Assembly (NCBI GenBank): GCA_028829895.1
Contig: CM054180.1
Coordinates: 107,046,635-107,110,634, forward strand
DNA: 64,000 nt
Source: Sinotaia quadrata
Lineage: Eukaryota > Mollusca > Gastropoda > Architaenioglossa > Viviparidae
Direction of reading: 5' to 3'
Shown here: one piece after another, positions 14,751-28,200 of the stretch
Numbering within the stretch: position 1 is the stretch's first letter
Layout of the letters: the number at the start of each line of letters is the position of its first letter
Position numbers and translations under genes: made by a program
Notes under the pieces: generated by a model
Seen by the model: only the letters and a program-made list of their open reading frames with translations
The model's database searches: none
What the model was told of the DNA's origin: nothing

Positions 14751-16450
14751 GAGATGTGTGTGGCCTGATCATCTTGGCTAGCGTCAGTTATAACGCGGGC
14801 AGATTGTTATTTTCCCCCTCCTTTACACGCCCCAAAGCAATTGTTCAAGAGCTCAAACGGCATTTAGTATGATTAGCGGTTCGGGCCACAATTCAAGTTT
14901 GAATTCTACCAAGTTGTTAGTTTATCGAATGTACCACGAAGCTTAGTACATCACGTTTTTCTTTTTTTGGCTTGCAGCGATAGGCTAACATTTTTATTTA
15001 GTAATCTAAAATTTATAACTTCTTCACTCACGGTTTGGGGATAGAGTTCAAGTTTATTGAGCTCAGTTACTTAGCGGCTTGTGTCATTAACAAAGGGTAA
15101 ACAATATGTGTGTGTGTGTGTTTGTGTGTGCAATCATTGATACTATAAGTAGTTGTTGAAAATATAAATAAAAATAATTGTTGGAATTAGACATGTGTTA
15201 ACCCTTTATTGTCTTTCTTTGCAAAGGATAAGGGATGCGAAGTTTCATAGTGAGCGAGTTGAAGACAGAAAACGGGTCTGATAATTCATTGATGACTACA
15301 AAAACTAAAACAAAAATCCAGTTTTAACAAAATCTACATTGATGACAACTGACTTTTCATGAAGTCAGCTAGAAAACTGTTTGAGAATATCTTCTTTTTT
15401 TTTTTAAACTCTCCGCATATTTGCAGATTAGCCAGTGGTGGATAAAAGGCCTAGGGTACTTTTGCGGACATATCAGTATCGTCAGTGGTCATTTGCCCAG
15501 GAGAAGTTGACATTTCAAATATAGGCCTCTGAGGTGAAAGATATATGGTTCAGTGTTTAATCATGACCCAACTAAAGTGTTTGACAAGCTAAGAGTTTGT
15601 CTTAACTATGCTTGAATTGTGACAAACTGTCAGAGAACATTTTATCACAATTGAGCAAGACAAAATAATTTGGCAAACTTAAAAGATAGTTATATCAACC
15701 TGTATATACCAACTTTGAATTGTGGTCCGAACTGCTAATTGTACTATGGCTGCAGGGGTCTTTGTTATCTGGATTGACGAACACCACCGCCCGTATCCCC
15801 ACCCTTTCTATTTCTAAGCTCATACGACTGCTTATATCAAATAGTGTAGTTTTAATCTGTAGAAAGCTGTACTGTGGATTTAAAAGAAAATGTTCCATCT
15901 GTGTTTTGCGCACACATGTAATATCCTCTGTAAGAGGCTTTCCTACTGTTTGAAACAGGGGTGAAACTGATTACTTACAGTAATGCAGCTGCAGAACAAC
16001 CAGCTTGTGCTTATTCTTATACGGTTGCTATACCCAAAATATTAAATTCGTATAAAATACAAGACGCCAGATGTAAATCGTCATTCTTACCTTAGCAACA
16101 CTGTGTCGCTTGTTGTTGTGTTGGGTGGCAAGCTTGGCACTGTGACAGCTGAAGGATTTTTGCTAGTCGTCGCTACCCCCCACAACTGCTCGTTTGCACG
16201 CGCGGCCGTTAACATGGCTGCAAATTACTGGCTCCGGGCTTAGAGGTTATCAGGGTGAACAACGGTACCCACTGCCCATAAGTGGCGATAGAGCAATTTG
16301 ATGTACTGCACAGTATAAGCCTATGCACCAAGAGGATTATGACTGGGCGAGTGTTGATAGGAGAACAGAATACGTGTCATTAACTGTGATATTTGATTAA
16401 GATCTAAATCCCAGCTTTAAGGAAGTTTTCTGACAGGTGTGCTGTTTTCC
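14751..16450. other. Region of mixed composition, possible promoter near 16.1-16.3 kb
   Basis: Between about 16085 and 16290 the sequence is richer in G+C and CpG than its surroundings and includes CGCGCGGCCG and a YY1-like AACATGGCTGC. This could be a promoter for WDR38, whose ATG lies 3 kb downstream, or for a transcript on the other strand. No TATA box or start site can be assigned. Confidence 0.2.
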
Positions 16451-17739
16451 ATGGGATGACAGGTGTGCTATAAAACCATGGGATGGAACAAAACACGATG
16501 TAGTCTTACAGTCCACACATCTATCTGCATGTGCATAAATCCTCGGAATTTTTTTTTATTGTTAAAGTAAAATTAATCTAATTGGTACGTTTGAACTGTT
16601 GAACAATTCGACATGTGTTTTATTAGACATATAAAAAAAAAAAAAACCCCACTGTAAATAAAAGAGGTACAGAAAACAAAAAAGTCAGTTCAACATTCTA
16701 ATCCGTGTCACTGTATCTTTCCTAAGTTTGGTTGTGTTCAAGTGTTTATCAAGTTGATAGGAATTATCACTTAATACAAGTAAGTCTCACTTTAAAAAAA
16801 AACTGTATTCACATTAGAAATAATGAAGAAATATATGTATTGTAGAAGTAAAAGTATGCTTAAGTGTTTAACAGATTTTCAGCAGTGAATTCATTAGCAA
16901 TTTAAAATCTGAAAAGTATGTATTTTTAGTTCTGTTTTAATTTTGAACTAAATAATATAGTGCTTTTATGATTAAACTATTAGATTTTATTGTTTAAAAG
17001 GCATCTATAAAGTATAAATCATGTATTATAAACAGGCTGCAACAAATTGATTCTTTCACTGATCTGAACAACTAAAATAAAAGGCAGTAATCATGACTAA
17101 CCAAACAGGTCAGGTAAGAGTATTACCTTATAATATCTGTAACTTTATTTTGTGATAAGACATTTATATAAGTTGGAAATTGGATAATGTGTTTATTATA
17201 ATATCATAATGTCACTAATATCTGATTAGATGAAGAAAACCAGTAGTTCTTTTATCATCCAGTGATTGAAAACATGAGAGAAGAAAGAAAACTTAATTTA
17301 CTTCACAATTTACCAACTTATTTGGCTTGAAATAGATTTTTAAATTTTTTATTATTTTTTTTTCTGTTTTGAATATTAATTGTTTTGATTTGTCAGACAA
17401 AAGGTGAAATGCAGACAAATCTTTGGACAGACAATACTTAAGTTCAACAGATAAGTCCCTTGACCATCAGACAGGTTAATGAAAATGAATTTGTTGCACC
17501 CTTTTAAATAAATATTTATGTTCTTTTAAGAATCAAGAGTGCTGCATCAAAAATAACAATGTATATCAATATTCAAGTTGTGCTCAGACATTTGAATTTT
17601 ATTAAAAGCACTAACATGGTGTGATTTATTCATTAGTTTTCAGCAAATCTTTATTGAATTACAGTAGAGAGCTCTAGTTAGATACATTATAGGACAGTTC
17701 TGCATAATTATATTTGTTTAGTTATACTTTTGAGCAATA

Positions 17740-18060
17740 GCTGTTTAATTTATAATTATAATTCTTCAGTGTACATTTAGAGTGTAGATGTTTAATTTAT
17801 GATTATACCATATATAGCTGTTCATATGTACTTGTAGTGATAGATATAATAATATTTGATCAGTCACATTTGTAATGATAGATATTTAATTTATACTTAT
17901 AGTTATACAGATGAACTTTTGAACACAGATGTTTCATTTATGATTATAGATGTTCACTTGTACTTTTAGAATTAAAGTGGTAGATGTTTAATTTATATTT
18001 ATATTTGTTCACTTATTCTTTTATGATATATATTTAATTTATGATTATAGTTAAAGTTTG
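17740..18060. repeat. Degenerate ~60-bp minisatellite
   Basis: About five diverged copies of an AT-rich unit containing TTTAATTTATGATTATA followed by a segment like GTTCACTTGTACTTTTAG. Upstream of WDR38. Confidence 0.6.
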
Positions 18061-18635
18061 TATCCATTAAGGAAACATTGTTGTTGATTTAAAAAATATA
18101 TAAGAAAATATTGTTTTATTAGCATTATTATATCTATTATTAAAGACTCCTAAGTTTATAAACTATAATTTATGCTATTTGTTTATTTATTTTAGTATTG
18201 TTGCTATTCTCAGATACAGCTTTGAAATATAAATCTAATTTTTATAGTCATTGAGTGAAGTCTCACCAACAAAAATGGTTGATATCTCAAAAGTATAATC
18301 CAAGAGAGAAATAGTAAAAGTATTAAAAGCTCTGAACTCTGTACCACTGAATGTGTCTGTATAGTAATTAGTATTGTATTTGTAGAGTATTAATAATTCA
18401 GTAGGCTCCTATTATCACTAATATCAGGCTTTGGGACAAACACTGAGGCACAACTGTTACATTGTTAGTATATTTTACTGAAGATTCAGACATTCATTTT
18501 AGTTTTAACATATATGATATAGTCTGTGTTCATTATCTGTAGGCTTACTTTAATTCTTAACAAGGTGGTAAAATGACATACATTATTTTATATCCTTTGC
18601 ACATTATTTATATATGTCACTTATAATTATAGAAG

Positions 18636-18703
18636 TCAAAAATACTAAACATTCAGTATATATAAGTATTATAATTTATATAGTGAGTGTTTAGTATTTT
18701 TGA
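18636..18703. repeat. Inverted repeat (27-bp stem, 14-nt loop)
   Basis: The left arm at 18636-18662 and the right arm at 18677-18703 are complementary over 27 bp with two mismatches; the outer 16 bp (TCAAAAATACTAAACA) pair perfectly. The 14-nt loop is AT-rich. The 68-nt hairpin is in the size range of a microRNA precursor, but could equally be a remnant of a small inverted-repeat transposon. Confidence 0.6.
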
Positions 18704-19089
18704 GGTAGATGGGTTGGGGTGAGTCCTTCACACATCAGTCAAAACTGGAAATATTTTAAAACAACAGATTGGGAACAAAACAAATCAATGTTTTCTTAAT
18801 GGTATATTCACATATATTCAAAAATCAAATGGTATCTAATTAAGTTTATTCTAGCAAAATTAATTGTAGAATATTATAAACATAAACAAATCTTTTAACT
18901 GTTCTCTTGTAAATTCAACTTAGCAATTAATTGCATTAATCAGCTACTCATTTATAGTTATGGACTAGTTGTTTTATAATACTTATAGAAATATGTATAA
19001 ACTGTAAATATTTATTAAAAGTATACTCTTGCAGGTAGTTTTGTATATTTATTTAAAAGATTAATGTGCTTAATGTGATTAATCTCCAC

Positions 19090-19225
19090 TTCACAGCACA
19101 TTCATAGAAAGATCAACATGTTCACATCACACTTATAGAAAGATCAACATGTTCACAGCACATTCATAGAAAGATCAGCTTGTCACAGCACACTCATACT
19201 AGAAAGATCAAGATGTTCAGTGGAC
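19090..19225. repeat. ~31-bp tandem repeat running into the WDR38 start codon
   Basis: Four imperfect copies of a unit like CACATTCATAGAAAGATCAA followed by CATGTTCACAG. The last copy contains the predicted WDR38 initiation site: GATCAAGATGTTCAG in that copy matches GATCAACATGTTCAC in the earlier ones. Confidence 0.7.
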
Positions 19226-19278
19226 CTGAAGAGTACACTCAGCTGGATCTCAAACAGTTTGGAGGCCATAAAGATGAG
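19213..19278 (+). CDS. WDR38: WDR38 exon 1 (start codon)
   Basis: 22 codons beginning MFSGPEEYTQLDLKQFGGHK, ending in phase 0 at donor GAG|GTAGGA. It carries the first strand of blade 1. The ATG lies within the last copy of a tandem repeat. Confidence 0.75.
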
Positions 19279-22200
19279 GTAGGAGTTTTAATGGACTTTG
19301 GAGTTTAAACAGTTTGGAGACTGGCTTGTGAAACACTACAGAATACAAACTGACTCTTTGTTGACATCATTTTCTGAATAAGCACACTGTGATGATTTTA
19401 TAAATGTTGTTTAACACTAAACAGTAATTAGTGTAAATCTGTATGACATTTTTCAAAAATTTGCAGAATCAGTAAAACACCCATTTTAGATGTTACTTTT
19501 CTTAATGAGCCAGTTCATGTTGTTGCAACGAAATACAAGGCTAAAACAAGGATGGAGACAACTGTTTGTACTAGTATAACAGAGTTTTAAGTTGGATACA
19601 AATATCAACAAGATGTGTACACTTGTTGGGTACCCTGGTGTCTGCCCTACCCCTCTGGAAGGGAAACAAAAAAGACATTTTAAAGTTAAAAGAGATTTTT
19701 GTAGCTGTCATGAAATGACAATCAAAATGAAGTAAGTAAATAAAAAATAGTTTTATGAACTATTGCAGAGTTTAAAATAAATCAAAGTAGCATCCCTTTC
19801 CTGTTCATATTACTTATTTTTATTTAACTATCAAAAGATATGTTGAATTCAATTATCCAGTGGAAAATTAATTTGTCTCAAGCAGATTGAATCCAACAAA
19901 AATTTAATTTGTTTTATGATTGAATCCTGGCTAACCAATAGAAATTTCATTTGTCTCAAGGCAGTTTTGAATCCTTAGCTATCTATTGTAAATTTCATTT
20001 GTCTCAGGCAGATTGGGTTATTAGTTGCCAAAAAGAATTTTCATTTTGTCCCAAGCAATCAGAAAAGTAGAATTCTATTATGTCCTTCTTTCAAAATATT
20101 GTTACTGTTATTGTATCAGTAAATTTTTTAATTTGCTTTTAAAAGTTAGTTCCTTTTAATATTGCTATATTGCATTATTACTATAAAAAATATCAGTTAC
20201 ATTTCACCTATCCTTGTGTTATCAGGTGAATTGTGTGGCATTCTCACCAGATTTCCAGATTTTGGTCACTGGATCTGATGATCAGAGGGTCCGCATCTTT
20301 AGCACAGCAACAGCTGATTGTGTTTGCAAACTGAAGGGTCATGAAGGTTAGTTGAATATTAATAATTGTGATGCCAGTGCCACTTAGTCAATAGATATGA
20401 TTATTATTAATTAATTAATCATTCACAACTACATGTAATTACAAGTGATGAGAATCTTAATATATTTTATTAATGATCCTCTCGTCTCTCTCACCTATAA
20501 ATTACAATTCTGTCAGTTGTGGTATAAAGATAGCAATCATATCAATCTTCAAATAATCAACAATTTATTGTTACAGCTTCACAATAACGGTCTTCCATTT
20601 TGCCATTCATTTCGATGTGAATAAAAGTTATATTACTTGCAATTTAGAGTTTCTGTTCAACAAAAGTTTTTCACACTTATAAAGAATCATGGCACCGTAC
20701 AACATGCGCACTCTACAAATTGCATCATCATAAATTTACTTATAGAACACTTACTAATGCCACACAATGCATCTCTATAAAAAGGAATACATGCATTAGT
20801 GTTCATTCATACAAACAGTCAAAAATTAAGAAATAACAAAATCTTTAAACATTCTAATTAATGAAACATTCCTATTAATAAAATATTGTAATTGATAAAA
20901 TATTCCTGTTAATAAAATATTGTAATTAATAAGACAATCTAATTGATAAAACATTCTTACATAGTCAATATATATCCATACTATTCCCTATGCTAGATTC
21001 TTTGATAGCTATGGCAACACACAAATTCGATCTTTATTAGTATGATTTGTAAAACACTTTGAACTGATTTGTTGTGAAAATTAAATGTTAGAAATCAGTT
21101 CCTCTGCTTACTACTACTGCTTCTGCTACTACTACTACATTATTACTACAACACTACTGCAGCAATTTTAACACTACTACAACTGCACTGCTAGTGCTAC
21201 AATATTCCTATTAAAAGTATTAGTGCTACGTCTACTACTACAACTGCACTACTACTACTACTACAATATTCCTATTAGTGCTAGTGCTACGTCTACTACT
21301 ACAACTGCACTACTTCTACTACTACAACAACATTATTACTACTACCACTACATTACTGCTAATACTTTTACAGCATTACTAATACCATTCAAACATAATA
21401 AAACTTTTAGCAACTCATAACTATTCTGATATCCATTCAGAATTTAAAACAAAATTTTTTAAAGAAGATATATCATGTTGTGCTTTGGCATTCACTTTAT
21501 AGAATGATGAAATAAAATATTTTAAGAGAAAAGAAAATACAGTGATGTTGACCATACAAATTGAAACAGGTTCTGTGAAAAGTGTGGCAATTTCATCAAA
21601 CAGTAAATATATTGCCAGCGGCTCATACGACAAAACAGTGCGATTGTGGCGCACAGCAGTGGGAGAATGTCTACATGTTTTGAAAGGTCAGAATCTGCTT
21701 TTACAACTGAGATTGAGTTGTTTATTTTGATTATTGGTATCAGTATCTATAGATTGCTCCAATAGTGTTTATTTAAATTTATTGTTTGATTTACCATCTA
21801 TTTCCAGTTTTTCCTAAATTTGCAGACATGTATCTTGCCACCATAAAATTAATCACAAGTCATTTCTGCATATTTTGATATATTGATATACTAGACAACA
21901 AGCACTTTTCAATGGTGCATTTTGTAAGAAAATTGGATGTTTAGCCACTAAGTAATGGTTAAGATAATGCATGTACCCTTAGGGCCATATTTTGAGAAAA
22001 AGATTAAGAATGGTCATCTACAGTCAAATGCTAATTTTCCTTAGCAACCACAGTCAGAGAAGCATTGTGTTTGCACAAACAGACAATATAATAGATAGAA
22101 ATAGATTTCAAAGTCTTCCTGCAGTATCTCAAGCCATTGTTTGCTTTTGATGATGTATATAAAAAAACAACAACAACCAAATACGCACTTTAGAAGTGTA

Positions 22201-25200
22201 AGTACATCTATTAGAGATACAAATCCAGTACAAAAAATCAAATTTACTATATAACACTAAACCAATGACAGAAACGTATGAATAACCTAGCTTGATTTGC
22301 CAGGGTGGGTGGTGGGTGGTTGTTCTTATTTTTTTGTTTTTATCTAACTTAGTAGTGAGCTATCCACTCTAACCCCATTATCATCAACAGATTCCTGGCT
22401 GACATCGTATCCACCAACATAGACTCGGATTTCAAGTTACTAGTCTTCACTTTATTTTTTTAGCTTAGAATGGACAGTTATGATAAGGTCAGCCAATTAA
22501 ATAAACTCAAATCTAACCATTATAAGGTCAGAATATTCCACTGATTATTAATTATATTCCAATCAATTCAGAACACTACCAGATTGCCTTTAGCACACCA
22601 GAACCTACTTTATCAGCCCTTCTGAAGGACTAGATAATAATAGAAACAATACCAAATAGACTCTATCAGCTTGCATGGTGCAGAAACACGCCTAAAGTAT
22701 TTGACACCCAGGGCAGATTTTTTGGCACCCATGGTGGATCCATCCTTTGCACCCTTTCCCCAAACCAGAACTACACTCTCTCCACTTAAATAGTACATTT
22801 TGTTTGATATTATCATGGGTAGACAGCATTTCACACTTCCCCCTTGAGTAGTATACATGTACTATACTCTCTAATGGATTAACATTAATATTATGACTTA
22901 CTTGTAGCAAACAGCTCATCTGATGGATAGACATTAAAATTATGACCTTACTTATAGTAAACAGCTCTTCTGATGAATAGACATTAATATTATGACCTTA
23001 TATGTAGCAAACAGCTCACTTTATCAGATTGACTAGACATTAACAGTAGCACTACTGTGTTGTCTGTAACAAACTGATCCCACTTTATCAATATGTGCTC
23101 TGGAGACGAGACATTAACAAAAACACTGCCACGTAGCCTTTAGCAAACAACACCCACTTTATCAGCCTATCTGATGGATTGACGCTACCCCTTGATTTAG
23201 ATATTTGTTTAGAAACACCTGTAAGTTCTTCACCTGAACTAAACTCATATGGTAGATTTTTTATAAGATGCTAGTGCTCTACCTTGGTATCCCCCTATCA
23301 CCTTTGCCTCAACCCAAATTTAGCAAATTAGGAATTGTATCATTTGCATATTTAAAACTATAGATTATGAAAAGTGTCTTCAGTTAAAATGTTAAATGTT
23401 GTTTGATTATATATTGAATGCTCATGTCATGAATAGAAATATACATATAATAAATATAATGAATGCATGCATAATAAATATAATGAATACATACATAATA
23501 AATATAATGAATACATACATACTAAATATAATGAATACATATATAATAAATATAATGAATGCATATATAATAAATACAATGAATACCTATATAATAAATA
23601 TGAATATATATATAAAATATAATGAATACATATATAATAAATATAATGGATACATATATAATAAAAATAATGAATACATATATAATAAATACAATGAATA
23701 CATATGAAACAAATATAATGAAAACATATATAATAAATATAATGAATACATATGAAACAAATACATGTATAATGAAAACATATAAATATAATGAATACAT
23801 ATATAATAAAAATAATTAATACATAGATAATAAATATACATTTAACTAATATAATAAGTGCATGTGTATCATACATAATAAATAAACGTATAAGAAAAAT
23901 AACAAATGCAGATATAACAACTATAATGACAAAAATACATTTAAAAATGTTCACTGTGTTTTTTACACATTAGTAATTTTGTTCACATTGCAATAATCTT
24001 TTTTCTTTTCACACTTTCTTTTTGATAAGTTTATGTTCTTGTTTACGACCTTTCAGGACATAGCAAAAGTGTTGAAGTGGTGATATTTTCTGGTGACTCA
24101 GTGCACCTGTGTTCTGGTTCATGGGACAGAACGGCTATCCTGTGGGATGTGCAGGTGTGTTTCTACGAGTACTCTTGTGCTTTATTAGTGTGAGGTTACA
24201 TATGTGTGTGCATGCACATGTGTTTTTGTATGAATGTATGCGGTTATGTGTTGTGAGAGCAATTATGTTTTAGGTGCATTATGTGTATGTATGTTTTGTG
24301 TGTTTTATTATTATTATTATAAAATCTTAATCTTTATGTAATCACTTAGCAGTGAACGAATATACAAGCATTCCTGGCACTTAAACTAGACTGGTCCTTT
24401 GAGAGTGACTGTTCAATCAAGTGCTTTTGTAGGTTGTCTCCTTATGGTCCCTCAAGCAAGCTATTATACAAAATATAGAAATTGGAAATTTTCTCTGTAT
24501 CCTATGATTATCATTATTTTCCCTGGAAATAGAGAAAAAAATAAAAAAACTAATATATACTTTTACAAATATTCAGAAAATAAAGCACATAGAATATGTT
24601 GGCTTATTATACCATTTGTCATTATAAAAGTGAACCGTAGTCATTGTTTACAATCTCATCTTGCATGAGAAAAATAAACAAGAATCGGGTGGTCTGAAAT
24701 CAGAGTTTGCTTCTATTTGTAATCAGGTCTGTCATTTGATTAAAATGTCTTTATTGTTTTTCAAGTAGAATAACCTCTTTCATATTTTGAGAAATAAGTT
24801 GTGTCATTTTACATTGCAGGAGGGTTATGCTATCAAAGTTTTTGTGGGTCACACCAGCCTTGTCCAGTCAGCCAGTTTCTCACCAGACAGAGAACTTCTT
24901 GTAAGTATATACATTTCTTGCACTAGGTGTATATCTGACCAAGCAGGAAACTTTTGAACCCATGCTGATATATCTGATTAGACAGAGAACCTCTTGTAAA
25001 AATATACTGATTGGGTGTAACTGATTAGACAGGTTTTTTTTATATGTACTACATTAGAGAGAACTCTCAACTCGAGCTAATGATATATATATCTTATATG
25101 ACTAGACACAGAACTTCAGGTAAGTATGCATGCTGATAGTATATATCCGATTACACAGCAAGATTCTTGTAAGTGCATACTGAGGGTTTATCTGAGAGAC

Positions 25201-28200
25201 TCTTGGAGAAGCATACAGGTGGTCATTAGTCAAATTAATTATGTTTAAATGGGTCATGTTTATTCAAGCTCTTTATCCATAGACAATCATTAGTCAAATT
25301 AATTATGTTTAAATGGGTCATGTTTATTCAAACTCTTTATCCATAGACAATCATTAGTCAAATTAATTAAGTTTAAATGGGTCATGTTTATTCAAGCTCA
25401 TTATCCATAGACAATCATTAGTCAAATTAATTAAGTTTAAATGGGTCATGTTTATCCTCTGTTTCCACTAGGCATCAGGATCATGGGACTTCACTGTTCG
25501 ATTGTGGGCACTTGGAGACCAGAGTGCATTACCTCCAGTCAGGTTGTTACAGGGCCACAAGGGTAATGTGCATGCTGTAACATTTTCCAAGGATGGCATG
25601 CTTGTTAGTATATTTGTACCCAAGTTTGGGCAAGCTTCATATCTGTCAGCGACTACAAGACTGCTTCCTCTGTCTTATTCTTTTTTCTCATTGCCTCACC
25701 TGAGTTCAGACTGTATAAGTGCATTTTAGGTGATTTTTCTAACTGTTTATTAATTGTGTGGCCTTTGTACATCAGATGCCTGAATATACAGCAAGAGAAG
25801 GGAAATAAGAGATGCTAGTTAATCAAATCTGATGCATGTGTTTTACTTGGGTGGATTGTTGCACACAGTGCAAGATATATGTTTAATTTCAAAGACAGTT
25901 GTAATAAATGATACCTTATATTTCTTGCCCCTTATTTATTGCAACTAAAAATATTTTCTTTGAAACATAGTACTATATTACTGCATGCTGACGGAAATGT
26001 TTTCTCAAATGGAATACATACAGTTGTAATTGAATAAAGGATAGATCATTTCATGTTAATTATCACTAAAAGTCTGTAAATCAAGTGTTTAAAAAATAGA
26101 TAGATCTTTTATTTTTCATATAAAAGTTTATAAAGTGTTAATTTTAAAAATAGATTATTTATTTTTAATTATCATATAACAATCTAAGAGTCTATTTCTT
26201 TTCTTGTTGCACAAGTTTATAAACAAATACTCATATTAGAGCATTAGAAAGATTTTGTAAAGTGTTTCTAATTAAAAGTTTTTACAAATATACAACAAAC
26301 TATAGATATTTTAAGTCATGGCTACTTAACAGACCATATAATTTATAAATCCACCTAAGCTTGCTTAACTAAGAACATCACTGTTTCGGAAACGTGTAAA
26401 ACCATTTTAAAAAAACAATAATTAGCAGTACTTCCAGGTTTCGTTTGTATATGTAGAACATGACATCAGGAGTGTTTATTATTTTCATCAGTCAGTATTA
26501 CTGGCTGGGGGTGGGAGTGTTGTTCACAGAATAGGGTGGAGTAGGGTGTGGTGAGATGGGTAAGAGGCAAGATTATGAACTAACTCCTGGAAATAGGTTT
26601 ATTGGATATTTTATTAATGGATTTATTAAAGTTTGCATGAGGTGAACTTCTTATACAATTTTCATTTACTTCTTGTCTTAATTATTTTTAATTATTTTAA
26701 TTTTACTCATTACCATGCCATTACAATTATCTTATTGTCTTATTACGTTTATTGCCTGTGACCATTTTTTTTTTGTATATCTATTGTTTATTCTGTTTTA
26801 TTTATCCTGGCTTTCAGTTGTTGTTGATAGCAGTATTAGTTAGATAGCTGCCTTATATTAAGTAGCTTTAATGCATATTACTTTTAAATAGCTTTCCCTC
26901 CATTGTCAATGTATAGTTTATTATTATAGTCTTGTTTGCAGTGTATATGTAGTTTGTTTAAATTTATTAAAATACTCACATACTCATTCTAGAGCTGTCG
27001 AGAGAGGGGGGGGATGGGGAAGACCCTGGTATAGATGCCAGACTAATGCTTTTAATTAGAAAGTCAGTTAACCTTTGTCTTTCTGGACCTGCTTATGTAC
27101 ATTTTTTTAATAACATTTTCAACTGTTAGGGAATTTCCACAGACTGTTTGCTGGTGGTAAGTAAATGCACTAACTAGTCAAAGTTTGGATATGTGGGTTT
27201 GTTCCTTTCTAGTTATTTAGAAAAAAGTATCTGTATATTTTACCCAGTATTTATCCATACGGATGTGCTATTTGCAAGTTCTGAGTATTGGTTTTGCCAA
27301 CTTTTATCTATTTATTTTTAAGAGATGCAGGGGTTTCCCTAAAGTATTTGGCACTTGAGACACATTCTTCCTTTGGCAACCCTAAAGAATTAATTTTGAA
27401 ATGTAAGCACTCAGAAAAAATCTGTTTTGCTGTCCCCCCAGAGTCAATTATCCCACTACTTCCTTCTTAGTATGCTACTGAAGGTGTAAACTGTTTCTAT
27501 GGAGTTGGTGTGATATATTTATATTGATAAGCTAAGTCAAGACCCCTTTTTCCAGTTTGTTTATCAGTTTTTCATTGCCTGGTAAATTTAAAAATGGGGT
27601 ATCCATATTTTTCTATTCTTATTCACTTTATTAACCACTTTTTAAATTTGCTTTTGTATCCTATAGCTGATGTCTGGTTATTCTCACTATAATTTTGAGG
27701 TGTAATTCCTGCCAAGAGTGAGTCAGGGCTATATGACATTGACTTTAATCAGGTTGTTTTTCATTGTCTGGGTGATACCATCACAACTTCCACAACTTTA
27801 GCTGCAAATATGGAAGTGTTCTCCTCCAGCCTGAGACTGTCAGAGATTTGATTTCCATATACCCCAGTTTTGTCAGTCAATGAGTCTTGTGAATTATATG
27901 TGTCTATATCTTTGCCCAGTTTGTATATTTATCATCAAGAAGAAACATTTAAGATTAGATCTGGGGACTTCTTTGGTCAAAATTATTTCCAGTCTGCCTC
28001 TCTCTCTGGGGTGATGGTAGTTGCCACAAGGGTGTGTGTGGCCAAGTTTGGTTATAAATAGTAGTATTTTACTGAATACTGTTTTTATTTCTTCTTCTAG
28101 CTGTTTTAGCTGAGAAAATCTTATATGTAATTATTGTAACAAGATGGTCATTTGGTATAGATTGTGCTGTTAACTAGTTAAAAACAACAGCAGAAGGTGT

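Larger units (their letters stand above)
16451..19089. other. AT-rich DNA upstream of WDR38
   Basis: No supported exon. It holds a degenerate ~60-bp minisatellite at 17740-18060 and a long stem-loop at 18636-18703, both listed separately. Confidence 0.5.
20347..21569. other. WDR38 intron 2
   Basis: Contains an LTR-like fragment in minus orientation at about 20369-20502 and a trinucleotide-repeat block at 21085-21375. The rest is AT-rich and unremarkable. Confidence 0.6.
21687..24056. other. WDR38 intron 3
   Basis: Holds two tandem-repeat blocks (22560-23190 and 23425-23850). No exon or mobile-element coding sequence was recognised elsewhere. Confidence 0.6.

Noticed and set aside
17092..17114. 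Possible alternative first WDR38 exon (MTNQTGQ before GTAAGAG) joining in phase to an acceptor at about 19188
   Set aside because: The frame would fit, but the acceptor lies in a tandem repeat and the family N-terminus matches the ATG at 19213 without it.
23427..23954. 175-codon minus-strand open frame and overlapping frames on both strands
   Set aside because: It lies over a 24-bp AT-rich tandem repeat; the period is a multiple of three, so frames stay open. The peptide is pure Ile/Tyr/Cys repetition.
27870..28061. Short open frame in WDR38 intron 6 that looks less random than its surroundings
   Set aside because: No domain or transposase motif could be recognised and no exon borders fit.
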